Source: JBLHKW01 sp047618565
Lineage (GTDB): Bacteria > Planctomycetota > UBA1135 > GCA-002686595
Length of the DNA stretch: 22,826 nt
Direction: 5' to 3'
Assembly (NCBI GenBank): GCA_047618565.1
Contig: JBLHKW010000080.1
Span: 1 to 22,826 of the forward strand
Part shown: positions 14,833 through 22,061 of the stretch, in pieces
Position numbering within the stretch: the first letter of the stretch is position 1
Layout of the letters: the number at the start of each line of letters is the position of its first letter
Notes under the pieces: model-generated
Databases searched by the model: none
What the model saw: the letters and a program-made list of their open reading frames with translations, nothing else
What the model was told of the DNA's origin: nothing
Position numbers and translations under genes: made by a program

Positions 14833-16710
14833 GTGGCGTGCAATCCGAACAGGCGAGCGTTCGCTCGGGCCGTGAAGTGGGGCGCGTGCTGCTGGGCGCT
14901 GGCCGCGCTCGGGTGCAGTCGCCCGGCCGTCGTGCCGCGTACCCTGCGGCTGGAGCGCATCCAGCCCGAGAGCACAGATGGGGTCTATCTCAACGAAGAC
15001 CTGATCTTCACCTTCTCACGACCGGTCGATCTGAGCACGGTCACGAGCGAGGCGTTGAAGGTCGTGGACGCCGACGGGCGTGAGGCGCACGGGCGCTGGC
15101 GCGTGACGGGCCGCATGGTGCGCTTTCAACCGAGCCCCGTGCTCGCGGGCGACCTCTCCGGCGGCGGCTACCGTCCCGGGACCACCTATCAGGTACGGAT
15201 CACCGGCTTCCCGCAGCTGGACGGTATCCGTGCCGTGGGCGGCGCGCCGCTCGGATCGTCCTTCACCTGGGGCTTCCGTACGGTCGCCGTGTCGGACCAG
15301 CGCGGAGGCTTTGTATTCGATGACGCCACCCCGGGCACCGGCGACATGCTCAGGTTGATGTCGTTCGAGGGACAGGGACACGCCTTCGATGAGCCGGGTG
15401 TGCTGAGCTTCCCCGGTCGGTCTTCCGAGAGCTCCAGTGCCGGGCGCGTTCGCGTTGGCATGCGCGACTCGCTCTTCCTGGTCTGTCGCGAGCCCCTGGA
15501 TCCCTCGACGTTGTTCGATGAGGACTTCACGTTGCACGGGAATGGCCGGGCGGTCAGCGTGCATACTCGCTTTCGAGCCAATCACGATGTGGGCGAGTCC
15601 CCCCTGGGCGATGTGTGCGCGGTCATCGAGGTGATCCCGCACAGCACCCTCGAGCGAGGGCTCTACCAGCTGCGCCTCGATCCGGATCTGCGCCTGCAGG
15701 ACTTTGGCGGAAACCCGGTCTGGCGCCCGTGGGGGGTGAGTCTCGGCCAGCAGATCGAGGTCGTCGAGGAGACCAGCGTCGAGGGACGCGGGGGTCTCTT
15801 CTTCTCGTTTCTGGACGACGATCGCTTCTCACCGATCGAGGTGCCCGGTTCGGACGGTAGCGCCTACTGGCGTGCGGACGGGCAGGTGCGCGTCCGTTAT
15901 CCGGCCGCCGCTGGATCCGGCGCGGACGGGTCCGTGGTGCTGGCAGCGGAAGAGGCACGCGCCGACGTTCACGCTACCCGACTCAGTCTGGACCGAACCT
16001 GTCGATTGTCCCCAGGACGCGGGCTGCGGGTGATCCGCGCGCAGGGGAAGATCGAGATCCGCGGCGATCTCATCCGCGAGGGCTCCTACGGGAGTGCTGC
16101 CGGTCCGACCGGACTGGCCGAGGATCTGAGCGAACTGAGCCAGGAGCTCTCTGCCTGGCTCGAGCGGGTCGCGGCGCAGGACGAGGACTGGACGGTCGTG
16201 ATCGCCGGCGGCGATCTGGTCGTGACCGGGGCCATCCGAGTGGACACGCCCTTGCTGCTCGTGTCCGGTGGCCGCCTGCGGATTCAGGGCGAGGTCCAGG
16301 CGCGAGCGCAGGAGCTGTGGCTACTCGGCGGCGGCGGCGGTCTGCGTCTGAAGGGCCAGGCGAGTGTCGCAAGCCTGGTGCTCGATTCGCCCACAATCAA
16401 CACTCTCAAGGTGCCACTGCACTACGCGGCGGTATCTTCGCCGGTCCCGAACGTCGGGCGTGCGGCGCGCTGGCTCTCGGCCCAGGCTGGCGGGCAGGCA
16501 CGCGCCGGTAGCTGGCGCGTGCGCTATCTCCCGGCCCAGAATCCTCTCCTGTTCGAGAGCGCGGTGGACGATCCACGTCTACTGGACGGAATGGGTCCGA
16601 TCCGGGTGCTCATCGAACTGGGTGTGCAGCCAGGTCCGATCTGGGACCCGCCCTTCGTTGATTTTGTGCGACTGACCTGGGACGAAGAAGCGCTGGGAGA
16701 AGGTAATTGA
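14833..16710 (+). CDS. Diverged shorter member of the Ig-like lipoprotein family
   Basis: This encodes a predicted lipoprotein of 625 aa. The start is uncertain: GTG at 14833 gives a 27-residue signal peptide ending LAALGC; GTG at 14872 gives a short one (MKWGACC...); GTG at 14710 adds 41 residues without signal character. After Cys comes a Big_5-like Ig domain with DLIFTFSRPVDLSTV and RMVRFQP, clearly related to the three paralogs upstream. A second Ig-like unit (LFLVCREPLDPSTLFDEDF) and a beta-helix-like stretch (GKIEIRGDLI, then GGDLVVTGAI and GGRLRIQGEV) follow. The long Gly-rich core is reduced to a GGGGG patch. The tail IRVLIEL ... VDFVRLTW matches the paralogs' terminal module. Its stop overlaps the prepilin peptidase start by one base, so the two are probably co-translated. 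Function unknown; it may be the small accessory form of the family. Confidence 0.82.
   Translation: MACNPNRRAFARAVKWGACCWALAALGCSRPAVVPRTLRLERIQPESTDGVYLNEDLIFTFSRPVDLSTVTSEALKVVDADGREAHGRWRVTGRMVRFQPSPVLAGDLSGGGYRPGTTYQVRITGFPQLDGIRAVGGAPLGSSFTWGFRTVAVSDQRGGFVFDDATPGTGDMLRLMSFEGQGHAFDEPGVLSFPGRSSESSSAGRVRVGMRDSLFLVCREPLDPSTLFDEDFTLHGNGRAVSVHTRFRANHDVGESPLGDVCAVIEVIPHSTLERGLYQLRLDPDLRLQDFGGNPVWRPWGVSLGQQIEVVEETSVEGRGGLFFSFLDDDRFSPIEVPGSDGSAYWRADGQVRVRYPAAAGSGADGSVVLAAEEARADVHATRLSLDRTCRLSPGRGLRVIRAQGKIEIRGDLIREGSYGSAAGPTGLAEDLSELSQELSAWLERVAAQDEDWTVVIAGGDLVVTGAIRVDTPLLLVSGGRLRIQGEVQARAQELWLLGGGGGLRLKGQASVASLVLDSPTINTLKVPLHYAAVSSPVPNVGRAARWLSAQAGGQARAGSWRVRYLPAQNPLLFESAVDDPRLLDGMGPIRVLIELGVQPGPIWDPPFVDFVRLTWDEEALGEGN
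16695..16703 (+). promoter_or_regulatory. Ribosome-binding site for the prepilin peptidase
   Basis: GGGAGAAGG lies within the last codons of the upstream lipoprotein gene, with its AAGG end six bases before the ATG at 16710. It supports that ATG over the TTG at 16707 and fits translational coupling across the TGATG junction. Confidence 0.7.
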
Positions 16711-17645
16711 TGCAGGCCTCCGTGCCCGTGGGCTTTGTGTTGTTCTGGGGCGGGGTCATGGGCCTGTTCATCGGGTCGTTCCTGAACGTGGCCATCCATC
16801 GCCTCCCGCTGGAGGACGAGACGGTCTCCCACCCGCGACGATCGCGTTGCCCGAAGTGCCGGACCCAGCTGGGCTGGTCCGAGAACGTCCCGCTCCTGTC
16901 CTGGCTCGTACAGCGTGGCCGCTGCCGGCATTGCGCCTGGCCCATCCCTATTCGTTACCCGCTGGTCGAGGTGTTGACCGCCGTGCTGGGCCTCGTCGTG
17001 CTGAGCTCGATGCTGCAGGAGGGGATGCCCGTCAGCCTCGAGCGCTGGGCCCTGGCTCTGGTGCGCTTCGTGGTGCTCGCAGGGCTGCTCGTGGCCACCT
17101 TCGTCGACTTCGACTGCTTCGAGATCCCGGACGAGGTCTCGATCGGTGGAATGGTCGTGGCTCCCATTTGCTGCCTGCTGCTGCCCGAGCTGCACGCCGA
17201 GAGCTGGATCGCCAATGTCGTGTCGGAGGGCCCCGAGGTCGGCCGTTTCGGCTCCCTGCTCACGTCTCTCGCCGGGCTGCTGGTGGGGGGCGGGATCCTG
17301 TGGCTGATCGGGTGGATCGGGACCAAGGTCTACAAGGTCGAGGCCATGGGCTTTGGCGACGTCAAGCTGCTGGCGGCCGGGGGCGGCTTCGTGGGCCCGG
17401 GTGGAGCCCTGGCGGCCCTGATGATCGCGGCCTGCGTGGCCTCCATCGCCGGGGTGGCGAACATGCTGCGGTTTCTGTGGATCACTCGGTCCCGGGCGGC
17501 CCAGCGCGGCCGCCGCGACCCCTGGGGCCGATCGCTCGCCATCGCCCGGATCGCCGGCCGTTACCTGCCATTCGGACCATACCTGGCCCTGGGCATTGGA
17601 ATCACGCTGCTGTATTGGAATGATGTCCTGACGCTCCTGCCCTGA
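16710..17645 (+). CDS. pilD: Type IV prepilin peptidase / N-methyltransferase
   Basis: This inner-membrane aspartyl protease (311 aa, normal length) cleaves the leader of type IV prepilins or T2SS pseudopilins and methylates the new N-terminus. The N-terminal part has the family motif GSFLNVAIHRLP (22-33) and the zinc-binding pair CPKC (47-50) and CRHC (72-75) of the methyltransferase domain, so it should be bifunctional. Catalytic aspartates are expected in VDFDCFEIPD (132-141) and in the signature GFGDVK (214-219). Several hydrophobic membrane segments cover 7-25, 88-105, 115-132, 145-160, 185-205, 228-255 and 290-310. It starts one base inside the stop of the upstream lipoprotein gene. pilT and pilB lie about 3.3 kb downstream. 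Whether it serves pili or T2SS cannot be decided from this window, so the symbol is by family. Confidence 0.95.
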   Translation: MQASVPVGFVLFWGGVMGLFIGSFLNVAIHRLPLEDETVSHPRRSRCPKCRTQLGWSENVPLLSWLVQRGRCRHCAWPIPIRYPLVEVLTAVLGLVVLSSMLQEGMPVSLERWALALVRFVVLAGLLVATFVDFDCFEIPDEVSIGGMVVAPICCLLLPELHAESWIANVVSEGPEVGRFGSLLTSLAGLLVGGGILWLIGWIGTKVYKVEAMGFGDVKLLAAGGGFVGPGGALAALMIAACVASIAGVANMLRFLWITRSRAAQRGRRDPWGRSLAIARIAGRYLPFGPYLALGIGITLLYWNDVLTLLP

Positions 17646-17709
17646 TTTCGTCGTCGAATCGGGACGTGGTGGCGCAGTGACCTCGCTCAGACGACCAGAA
17701 GGGGAATCG

Positions 17710-18387
17710 ATGAACCGACTCAAGATCAGCAGCGCCCTGGCGGGCCTTCTCACATGTACCTTGCTCTCCACCGGCTGCGCGTCCAACGCAGGGCTGCGTG
17801 GCTCTGTCCTCGATCGCGACGCGGAGATTCGTCAGCTGCGTGAGGAGCGCGCACGCCTGAAGGAGCGCATCCAGACTCTCGCGGCAGAACGCGAGAATCT
17901 CGAGGTGTCCCTCAGCGATGCTGCGTTGCGCCTGACCGAGCAACCCATGGCCGTGGCGCCTTCGTCGGCCTTTCCGGAGCTCGATGATCTCGGCCTGGAC
18001 TACGGAACACGCGATGGCCAGATGGTCATCATCCTGCCGTCGGTCATCGCCTTCAAGTCGGGCAAGGCCGAGCTTTCAAGTTCGGGCGAGACTGCATTGC
18101 GAGCGGTCGCCGCACGGCTCAAGTCCGAGTTCACGACGGAGATCTTCCACGTCGAAGGGCACACCGATTCCGACCCCATCCAGCGCTCCGATTTCGCGTC
18201 GAACCGAGCTCTCTCGCTCGAGCGTTCGGTGGCGGTCCTGACCTTCCTGGTCGAGCAGTGCGAGGTTCCGGACGAGCGCTTTGTGGTCGTCGGGCATGGC
18301 CAGTACCGACCGATCGCCAGCAACGACAACGCCGAGGGCAAGTCCCGCAATCGGCGTGTCGAGATCGTGATTCACGAGAGCCTCTGA
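17710..18387 (+). CDS. OmpA/MotB-type peptidoglycan-binding lipoprotein
   Basis: This 225-aa protein should link the outer membrane to peptidoglycan. I start it at the ATG at 17710, preceded four bases away by GGGGA; an upstream in-frame ATG-less extension lacks signal character. A lipoprotein signal ends LLSTGC (Cys 23). Residues 35-75 are charged heptad-like sequence, probably a coiled coil. The OmpA-like domain covers about 105-223, with FKSGKAELSSSG, the binding motif GHTDSDPI (150-157), the NRALSLERSVAVLTFL helix, and GHGQYRP ... NRRVEI at the end. The HTDSDPI form is closer to MotB and TolR/Pal-like stress-bearing proteins than to porin-linked OmpA, but there is no transmembrane helix and no MotA partner here, so a flagellar role is unlikely. 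It follows the prepilin peptidase by 64 bases and may share its transcript. Confidence 0.9.
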   Translation: MNRLKISSALAGLLTCTLLSTGCASNAGLRGSVLDRDAEIRQLREERARLKERIQTLAAERENLEVSLSDAALRLTEQPMAVAPSSAFPELDDLGLDYGTRDGQMVIILPSVIAFKSGKAELSSSGETALRAVAARLKSEFTTEIFHVEGHTDSDPIQRSDFASNRALSLERSVAVLTFLVEQCEVPDERFVVVGHGQYRPIASNDNAEGKSRNRRVEIVIHESL

Positions 18388-18397
18388 TCGCTCGCGA

Positions 18398-18412
18398 GGC
18401 GCGCGCCGCGCC
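18398..18412 (+). terminator. GC-rich hairpin after the OmpA-type gene
   Basis: GGCGCG-CGC-CGCGCC is a perfect six-pair stem with a three-base loop, 11 bases after the OmpA-type stop codon. No T-run follows, so as a Rho-independent terminator it is weak. It may protect the 3' end of the mRNA or assist termination. Confidence 0.3.
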
Positions 18413-18631
18413 GACCCACGCCGTTAGTTTGTCGCACCCGGTGCCGGCCAACCGCGAGCTGGCCCCGGGGCTGCTCGCGGGGTGTGCGGGTCTGCGTAAC
18501 GCTACCAGGCCCCCGTGAGCTGCTCTGTGGTTGCGCGCTCAGCACAACGGGGCCCACGTCTGTCGCGGGGGGGCGTGAGCGGTGTTCGGGCTGCCCGTGG
18601 GGGGGGCCGAGGACAGGGGTTACGGGCCCTT

Positions 18632-18661
18632 TTGCCAAGGTTGGGGGTGCGGGAGTAGAAT
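18632..18661 (+). promoter_or_regulatory. Sigma70-like promoter for the EF-G-like gene
   Basis: TTGCCA (18632-18637) and TAGAAT (18656-18661) each match five of six bases of the -35 and -10 consensus and are separated by 18 bases. Transcription would start near 18668 and give a leader of roughly 75 bases before the ATG at 18743. This is the best housekeeping-type promoter I see in the window. Confidence 0.5.
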
Positions 18662-18742
18662 GGAGGACCGTGCGGCCCCACCTCGATCGAGAACGCGTGG
18701 CTGGGGCCTTTGAATTTTCCATAGACCCGCTACACGTCACTC

Positions 18743-20749
18743 ATGAGTCGCCCAGCCTCTGCACGTAACATCGCATTCGTCGGTCACCCTTCCTCCGGAA
18801 AGACCACGCTGGTAGACGCCCTGGCGTTCTTGACCGGCGCCTCGGCGCGAAAGGGGTCGGTTGCTGACAAGACGAGTATTTGTGACTACGAGCCGGAGGA
18901 GCAGGAGAAGCAACACACGCTGCAGATGGCCAGCGTCTGGGCCCAGTGGGGTGACCAGAACTGGACCTTCATGGACACCCCCGGGTATCCGGAATTCCGG
19001 GGAGAGGTGCAGTCGAGCATGTTCGCCGCAGACCTCGTCGTCGGCGTCGTCAGCTGCACCAGCGGCGTTACGTTCAACCTGCGCACGAAGATGGCCGCCG
19101 CGAGTGCGCTCGGCCGCGGTCGTGCCATCATCGTGACGCACGTCGACGTCGAGAACGCCGACTTCGATCAGATCGTTGCCGATCTACGCGACAAGATCGG
19201 CCGCGTCTGTGTCCCCGTGCGCCTGCCGAATGTCAGCGGTCCGGGTTTCTCCGAGGTGCTGCGCACGATTACCGATGCGGACAGCGAGTGGTGCCAGCCT
19301 CTGAAGGACCGCATCATGGACGGCTGCACCGACGAAGACCTGCTGATGGAGTACCTCGATTCACAACAGGTGACCGAAGATCAGCTCGAGGAGATACTGC
19401 CGCACGCGATCGCGACCGGAACGGTCGTGCCTGTCCTCGTGTGCAACCCGATGGATGACACGGCGGTCGACTCAGTACTCGATTTCCTGAGCCGCTTTGC
19501 TCCCTCGCCCGACATGATCCCGGTGGTGGATTCGGACGGTGGCGACGCTGCGGGCGATGCATCCGCCACCCTGAAGGGGACCGTGTTCAGCGTGATGAGC
19601 GATCCGCATGTCGGTCGCGTGTGCCTGGCACGCATCGTCAGCGGAACGTTGGATGCCTCGGCGGCCATCGTGGGCAAGGGCTCGGAGAAGCCGGAGAAGC
19701 TGGGCGGGCTCTTCAGGCTCGTTGGCAAGAAGCGTGAACCTATCGAGTCGGCCGGGCCGGGCGACCTGATCGCCTTCTCGAAGGTCGAGAATGTCGCCTG
19801 CTGGGACTGCTTTGGCCTGACGCCGGACGATATCCCCGATCTGCGCACGCCCGCGGTTCCGACCCCGATGGTGGCTCTGGCCGTTGCGCCGAAATCGCGC
19901 GCTGACGAGCAGAAGATCGGAGAGGCTCTGCACAAGCTCACCGCCGAGGATCCGACCTTCCTCGTGGACCACGACGCGGAGACGCACGAGCTCGTCATCC
20001 ACGGCATGAGCGACCTGCACCTGCATGTCATGCTCGACCGTTTGAAGCGACGTTACGGCGTCGAGACCGAGACGTCGATTCCGCGCATCACCTATCACGA
20101 GAGCGTCACGAAGAACGCTGACGGCCACCATCGCCACAAGAAGCAGAGTGGCGGGCGCGGCCAGTTCGGCGAGTGCTTCATGCGCATCCGGCCGCTCTCC
20201 TCCGGCGAGGGGATCGTCTTCAAGGACGCGGTTGTGGGCGGTTCGATTCCGCGCAACCTGATCCCGGCGGTCGAGAAAGGGGTGCGCGAGATCGCGGGCG
20301 AGGGCATTCTGACCGAGGGCAAGGTCATCGATCTCGAGATCGAACTCTACGACGGCAAGTTCCACGCGGTCGACTCGGATGAGGCCAGCTTCAAGATGGC
20401 GGCGCGCGGAGCTTTCCGCGATTGCTTCGCGAAGGCCGGGCCAGTGTTGCTCGAGCCCGTGATGGAGCTCGAGATCCATGTCCCGACGGATGACGCCGGC
20501 GCGATCTTCAGCGACATCACCAGTCACCGCAGGGGCCACGTGGTGGATCAGGCGAACGAGGAAGGTGGCGCGATCACGATCATCACCGCCACAGTGCCGC
20601 TCGCGATGGTCCAGACCTATCACCGGGACCTGAAGTCACAGACTGCAGGCGAGGGAAGCTTTAGTATGAAGTTCTCCGCCTATGCGCCGATGCCGGCTGG
20701 CGAGCAACAGAAGATCCTCGCCACGCGCGGCAAGCATCACGACGACTGA
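18743..20749 (+). CDS. EF-G-like translational GTPase (second-type EF-G)
   Basis: This 668-aa cytoplasmic GTPase belongs to the EF-G family; canonical EF-G is about 690-700 aa. G1 is GHPSSGKT (14-21) and G3 is DTPG (78-81). G4 reads THVD (132-135) rather than NKxD, and the usual Ser-Ala of G5 is replaced by Asn-Pro in VLVCNP (231-236). Domain II follows at about 275-365, domain III around MSDLHLHVMLDRLKRRYG (422-439), domain IV starts at the QSGGRGQFGE motif (468-477), and domain V begins near EPVMELEIHVP (571-581). These deviations fit the EF-G-like (FusA2-type) paralogs whose role in translation is poorly defined, rather than the main fusA gene. No rpsL, rpsG or tuf neighbour is seen. It appears to be a single-gene unit, with a promoter upstream and a strong terminator downstream. 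ATG at 18743 lacks a clear Shine-Dalgarno site. Confidence 0.9.
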   Translation: MSRPASARNIAFVGHPSSGKTTLVDALAFLTGASARKGSVADKTSICDYEPEEQEKQHTLQMASVWAQWGDQNWTFMDTPGYPEFRGEVQSSMFAADLVVGVVSCTSGVTFNLRTKMAAASALGRGRAIIVTHVDVENADFDQIVADLRDKIGRVCVPVRLPNVSGPGFSEVLRTITDADSEWCQPLKDRIMDGCTDEDLLMEYLDSQQVTEDQLEEILPHAIATGTVVPVLVCNPMDDTAVDSVLDFLSRFAPSPDMIPVVDSDGGDAAGDASATLKGTVFSVMSDPHVGRVCLARIVSGTLDASAAIVGKGSEKPEKLGGLFRLVGKKREPIESAGPGDLIAFSKVENVACWDCFGLTPDDIPDLRTPAVPTPMVALAVAPKSRADEQKIGEALHKLTAEDPTFLVDHDAETHELVIHGMSDLHLHVMLDRLKRRYGVETETSIPRITYHESVTKNADGHHRHKKQSGGRGQFGECFMRIRPLSSGEGIVFKDAVVGGSIPRNLIPAVEKGVREIAGEGILTEGKVIDLEIELYDGKFHAVDSDEASFKMAARGAFRDCFAKAGPVLLEPVMELEIHVPTDDAGAIFSDITSHRRGHVVDQANEEGGAITIITATVPLAMVQTYHRDLKSQTAGEGSFSMKFSAYAPMPAGEQQKILATRGKHHDD

Positions 20750-20776
20750 CAGCCGTCAGGCAGCTAGTAACGGGAA

Positions 20777-20794
20777 CCCTCCGTCTTCGGAGGG
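20777..20794 (+). terminator. Small hairpin after the EF-G-like gene
   Basis: CCCTCCG-TCTT-CGGAGGG is a perfect seven-pair stem with a tetraloop, 27 bases after the GTPase stop. No T-run follows. It precedes the stronger terminator by 13 bases and probably acts with it or protects the 3' end. Confidence 0.4.
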
Positions 20795-20807
20795 CTGCGA
20801 GTCCGAG

Positions 20808-20844
20808 CAGGGGCGTTCACCAAGGTGAGCGCCCCTGTTGATTT
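20808..20844 (+). terminator. Strong intrinsic terminator of the EF-G-like gene
   Basis: CAGGGGCGTTCACC (20808-20821) pairs with GGTGAGCGCCCCTG (20824-20837) over 14 positions with a single G-T pair, followed by TTGATTT. This is a clear Rho-independent terminator and separates the GTPase unit from the pilT-pilB unit. Confidence 0.85.
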
Positions 20845-20904
20845 GGCCGTCCTGTCCAGGGCCGGGCGGAAGATATTTCCGGGTGCCAGATCCAGGAGAT
20901 TCGC

Positions 20905-20997
20905 GTGGATGCGGAAGAACCGGATTCGGGTCTCAGGTCCGACTCCCTGGGCATCCGATGTCTGGGGCGTTCCCTACTTAAAGTCAGGAATCCCTAA
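20905..20997 (+). CDS. Possible 30-codon leader peptide coupled to pilT
   Basis: A GTG at 20905 is preceded six bases away by AGGAG (20894-20898), the best Shine-Dalgarno match in the window. It opens a 30-codon frame beginning Met-Asp-Ala-Glu-Glu-Pro and ending Lys-Val-Arg-Asn-Pro, with TAA at 20995-20997. That stop shares one base with the pilT ATG (TAATG), the geometry of translational coupling. The peptide is hydrophilic, has one Cys, no signal peptide and no family I recognise. pilT also has its own AGGA seven bases upstream of its start, inside this frame. It could be a regulatory leader peptide or a chance frame. Confidence 0.35.
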   Translation: MDAEEPDSGLRSDSLGIRCLGRSLLKVRNP

Positions 20998-22061
20998 TGA
21001 TCACCATGGAAGAACTCCTGGCGCTGATGGTGCGTCAGGGTGGATCGGACCTTCACCTTTCGGAGGCCAGCCCGCCGCGCATCCGCGTCGACGGAGTGCT
21101 GCTACCCGTAGAGCACTCGCCCTTGACGGCCGAGGACACGCGCCGTCTCGCGACGAGCGTGCTGAACACGGACCAGATCGCGAAGCTGGACCGCGAGCTC
21201 GAACTTGACTGCTCCTTCGGGCTGGAGGGGCACGGCCGCTTTCGTGTAAACGTCTTCCACCAGCAAGGATCCGTCGGTGCGGTTCTGCGCTCGATTCCGG
21301 GCAGTATCCCGAACTTCGCCTCGCTGGGCATGCCGGTTGAGATCTGTCAGCGCCTGTGCGGCATGAACTCGGGGCTGGTGCTGGTCACCGGCTCGACGGG
21401 GTCCGGCAAGTCGACCTCGCTGGCGGCGATGGTCGACTACATCAACACGGTGCGTCAGGGCCATATCGTGACCGTCGAAGACCCCGTGGAGTTCACCCAC
21501 CACCACCGCAACTGCATGGTCACCCAGCGCGAGGTCGGTTCGGACACGAACAGCTTCAAGAGCGCGCTGCGCAGTGCACTACGCCAGGATCCGGACATCG
21601 TCCTGGTCGGCGAGCTGCGCGACCACGAGACCATCGAGGCGGCATTGACGCTCTCGGAGACAGGGCACCTGACCTTTGGCACGTTGCACACCTCGGATGC
21701 GGTTCAGTCGGTGAGTCGAATCATCGACGTGTTCCCCGCGAGCCAGCAGGCGCAGATCCGCACCATGCTGTCCTTCAGCCTGGAGGCAGTCTTCAGCCAG
21801 AAGCTCCTTCCCGTGGCGAATGGTACGGGGCGCGCTCTGGCGGCGGAGATCATGCTTGCGACGCCCGGCGTGCGCGCTCTGATCCGCGACAGCAAGGAGC
21901 ATCAGCTCTACTCGCAGATCCAGACCGGTGGTCGCACCGGCATGCAGACCATGGCCCAATCGCTGAGCACCCTGGTGCGCTCTGGACGCGTGTCCATGGC
22001 CGACGCGGAAGCCGTTCTCTCAGACCCGTCTGAACTCCGTTCGATGGTGCGTGCAGCCTGA
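20997..22061 (+). CDS. pilT: Type IV pilus retraction ATPase PilT
   Basis: This 354-aa hexameric cytoplasmic ATPase depolymerises the pilus at the inner-membrane platform and powers retraction. The N-terminal PAS-like part (1-100) begins with the PilT-typical GGSDLHLSEASPPRIRVDG. The ATPase core has Walker A GSTGSGKST (132-140), the Asp box VTVEDPVEF (158-166), Walker B DIVLVGELRD (200-209) with catalytic Glu 206, and the His box TGHLTFGTLHT (222-232). A C-terminal GVRALIRDSKEHQL matches the retraction-specific AIRNLIRE region and separates PilT from PilB. Length is normal. ATG at 20997 has AGGA seven bases upstream. Its stop overlaps the next gene's ATG by one base (TGATG), so the retraction and extension ATPases are probably made together. 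A role in twitching motility or surface sensing is family knowledge. Confidence 0.96.
   Translation: MITMEELLALMVRQGGSDLHLSEASPPRIRVDGVLLPVEHSPLTAEDTRRLATSVLNTDQIAKLDRELELDCSFGLEGHGRFRVNVFHQQGSVGAVLRSIPGSIPNFASLGMPVEICQRLCGMNSGLVLVTGSTGSGKSTSLAAMVDYINTVRQGHIVTVEDPVEFTHHHRNCMVTQREVGSDTNSFKSALRSALRQDPDIVLVGELRDHETIEAALTLSETGHLTFGTLHTSDAVQSVSRIIDVFPASQQAQIRTMLSFSLEAVFSQKLLPVANGTGRALAAEIMLATPGVRALIRDSKEHQLYSQIQTGGRTGMQTMAQSLSTLVRSGRVSMADAEAVLSDPSELRSMVRAA

Larger units (their letters stand above)
18388..18742. other. 355-base noncoding gap before the EF-G-like gene
   Basis: I see no gene here. It holds a GC hairpin (18398-18412), two poly-G tracts (G7 at 18567-18573 and G8 at 18599-18606), a weak terminator-like element in which GGGCC (18604-18608) can pair with GGCCC (18625-18629) before TTTT (18630-18633), and a sigma70-like promoter (18632-18661). 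The layout suggests termination of the upstream unit and fresh initiation for the GTPase gene. Confidence 0.5.

Noticed and set aside
16524..17786. A 420-codon minus-strand frame opposite the prepilin peptidase
   Set aside because: Its sequence is Gln/His/Asp-rich and low in hydrophobics; the plus strand encodes an unmistakable peptidase with all motifs.
17710..18387. OmpA-type protein as flagellar MotB
   Set aside because: The HTDSDPI motif is MotB-like, but the N-terminus is a lipoprotein signal and coiled coil, not the MotB plug and transmembrane helix, and no MotA is present.
20825..21208. A 127-codon plus-strand frame before and inside pilT
   Set aside because: It overlaps pilT by more than 200 bases in another frame, begins in the terminator hairpin and has no ribosome-binding site.
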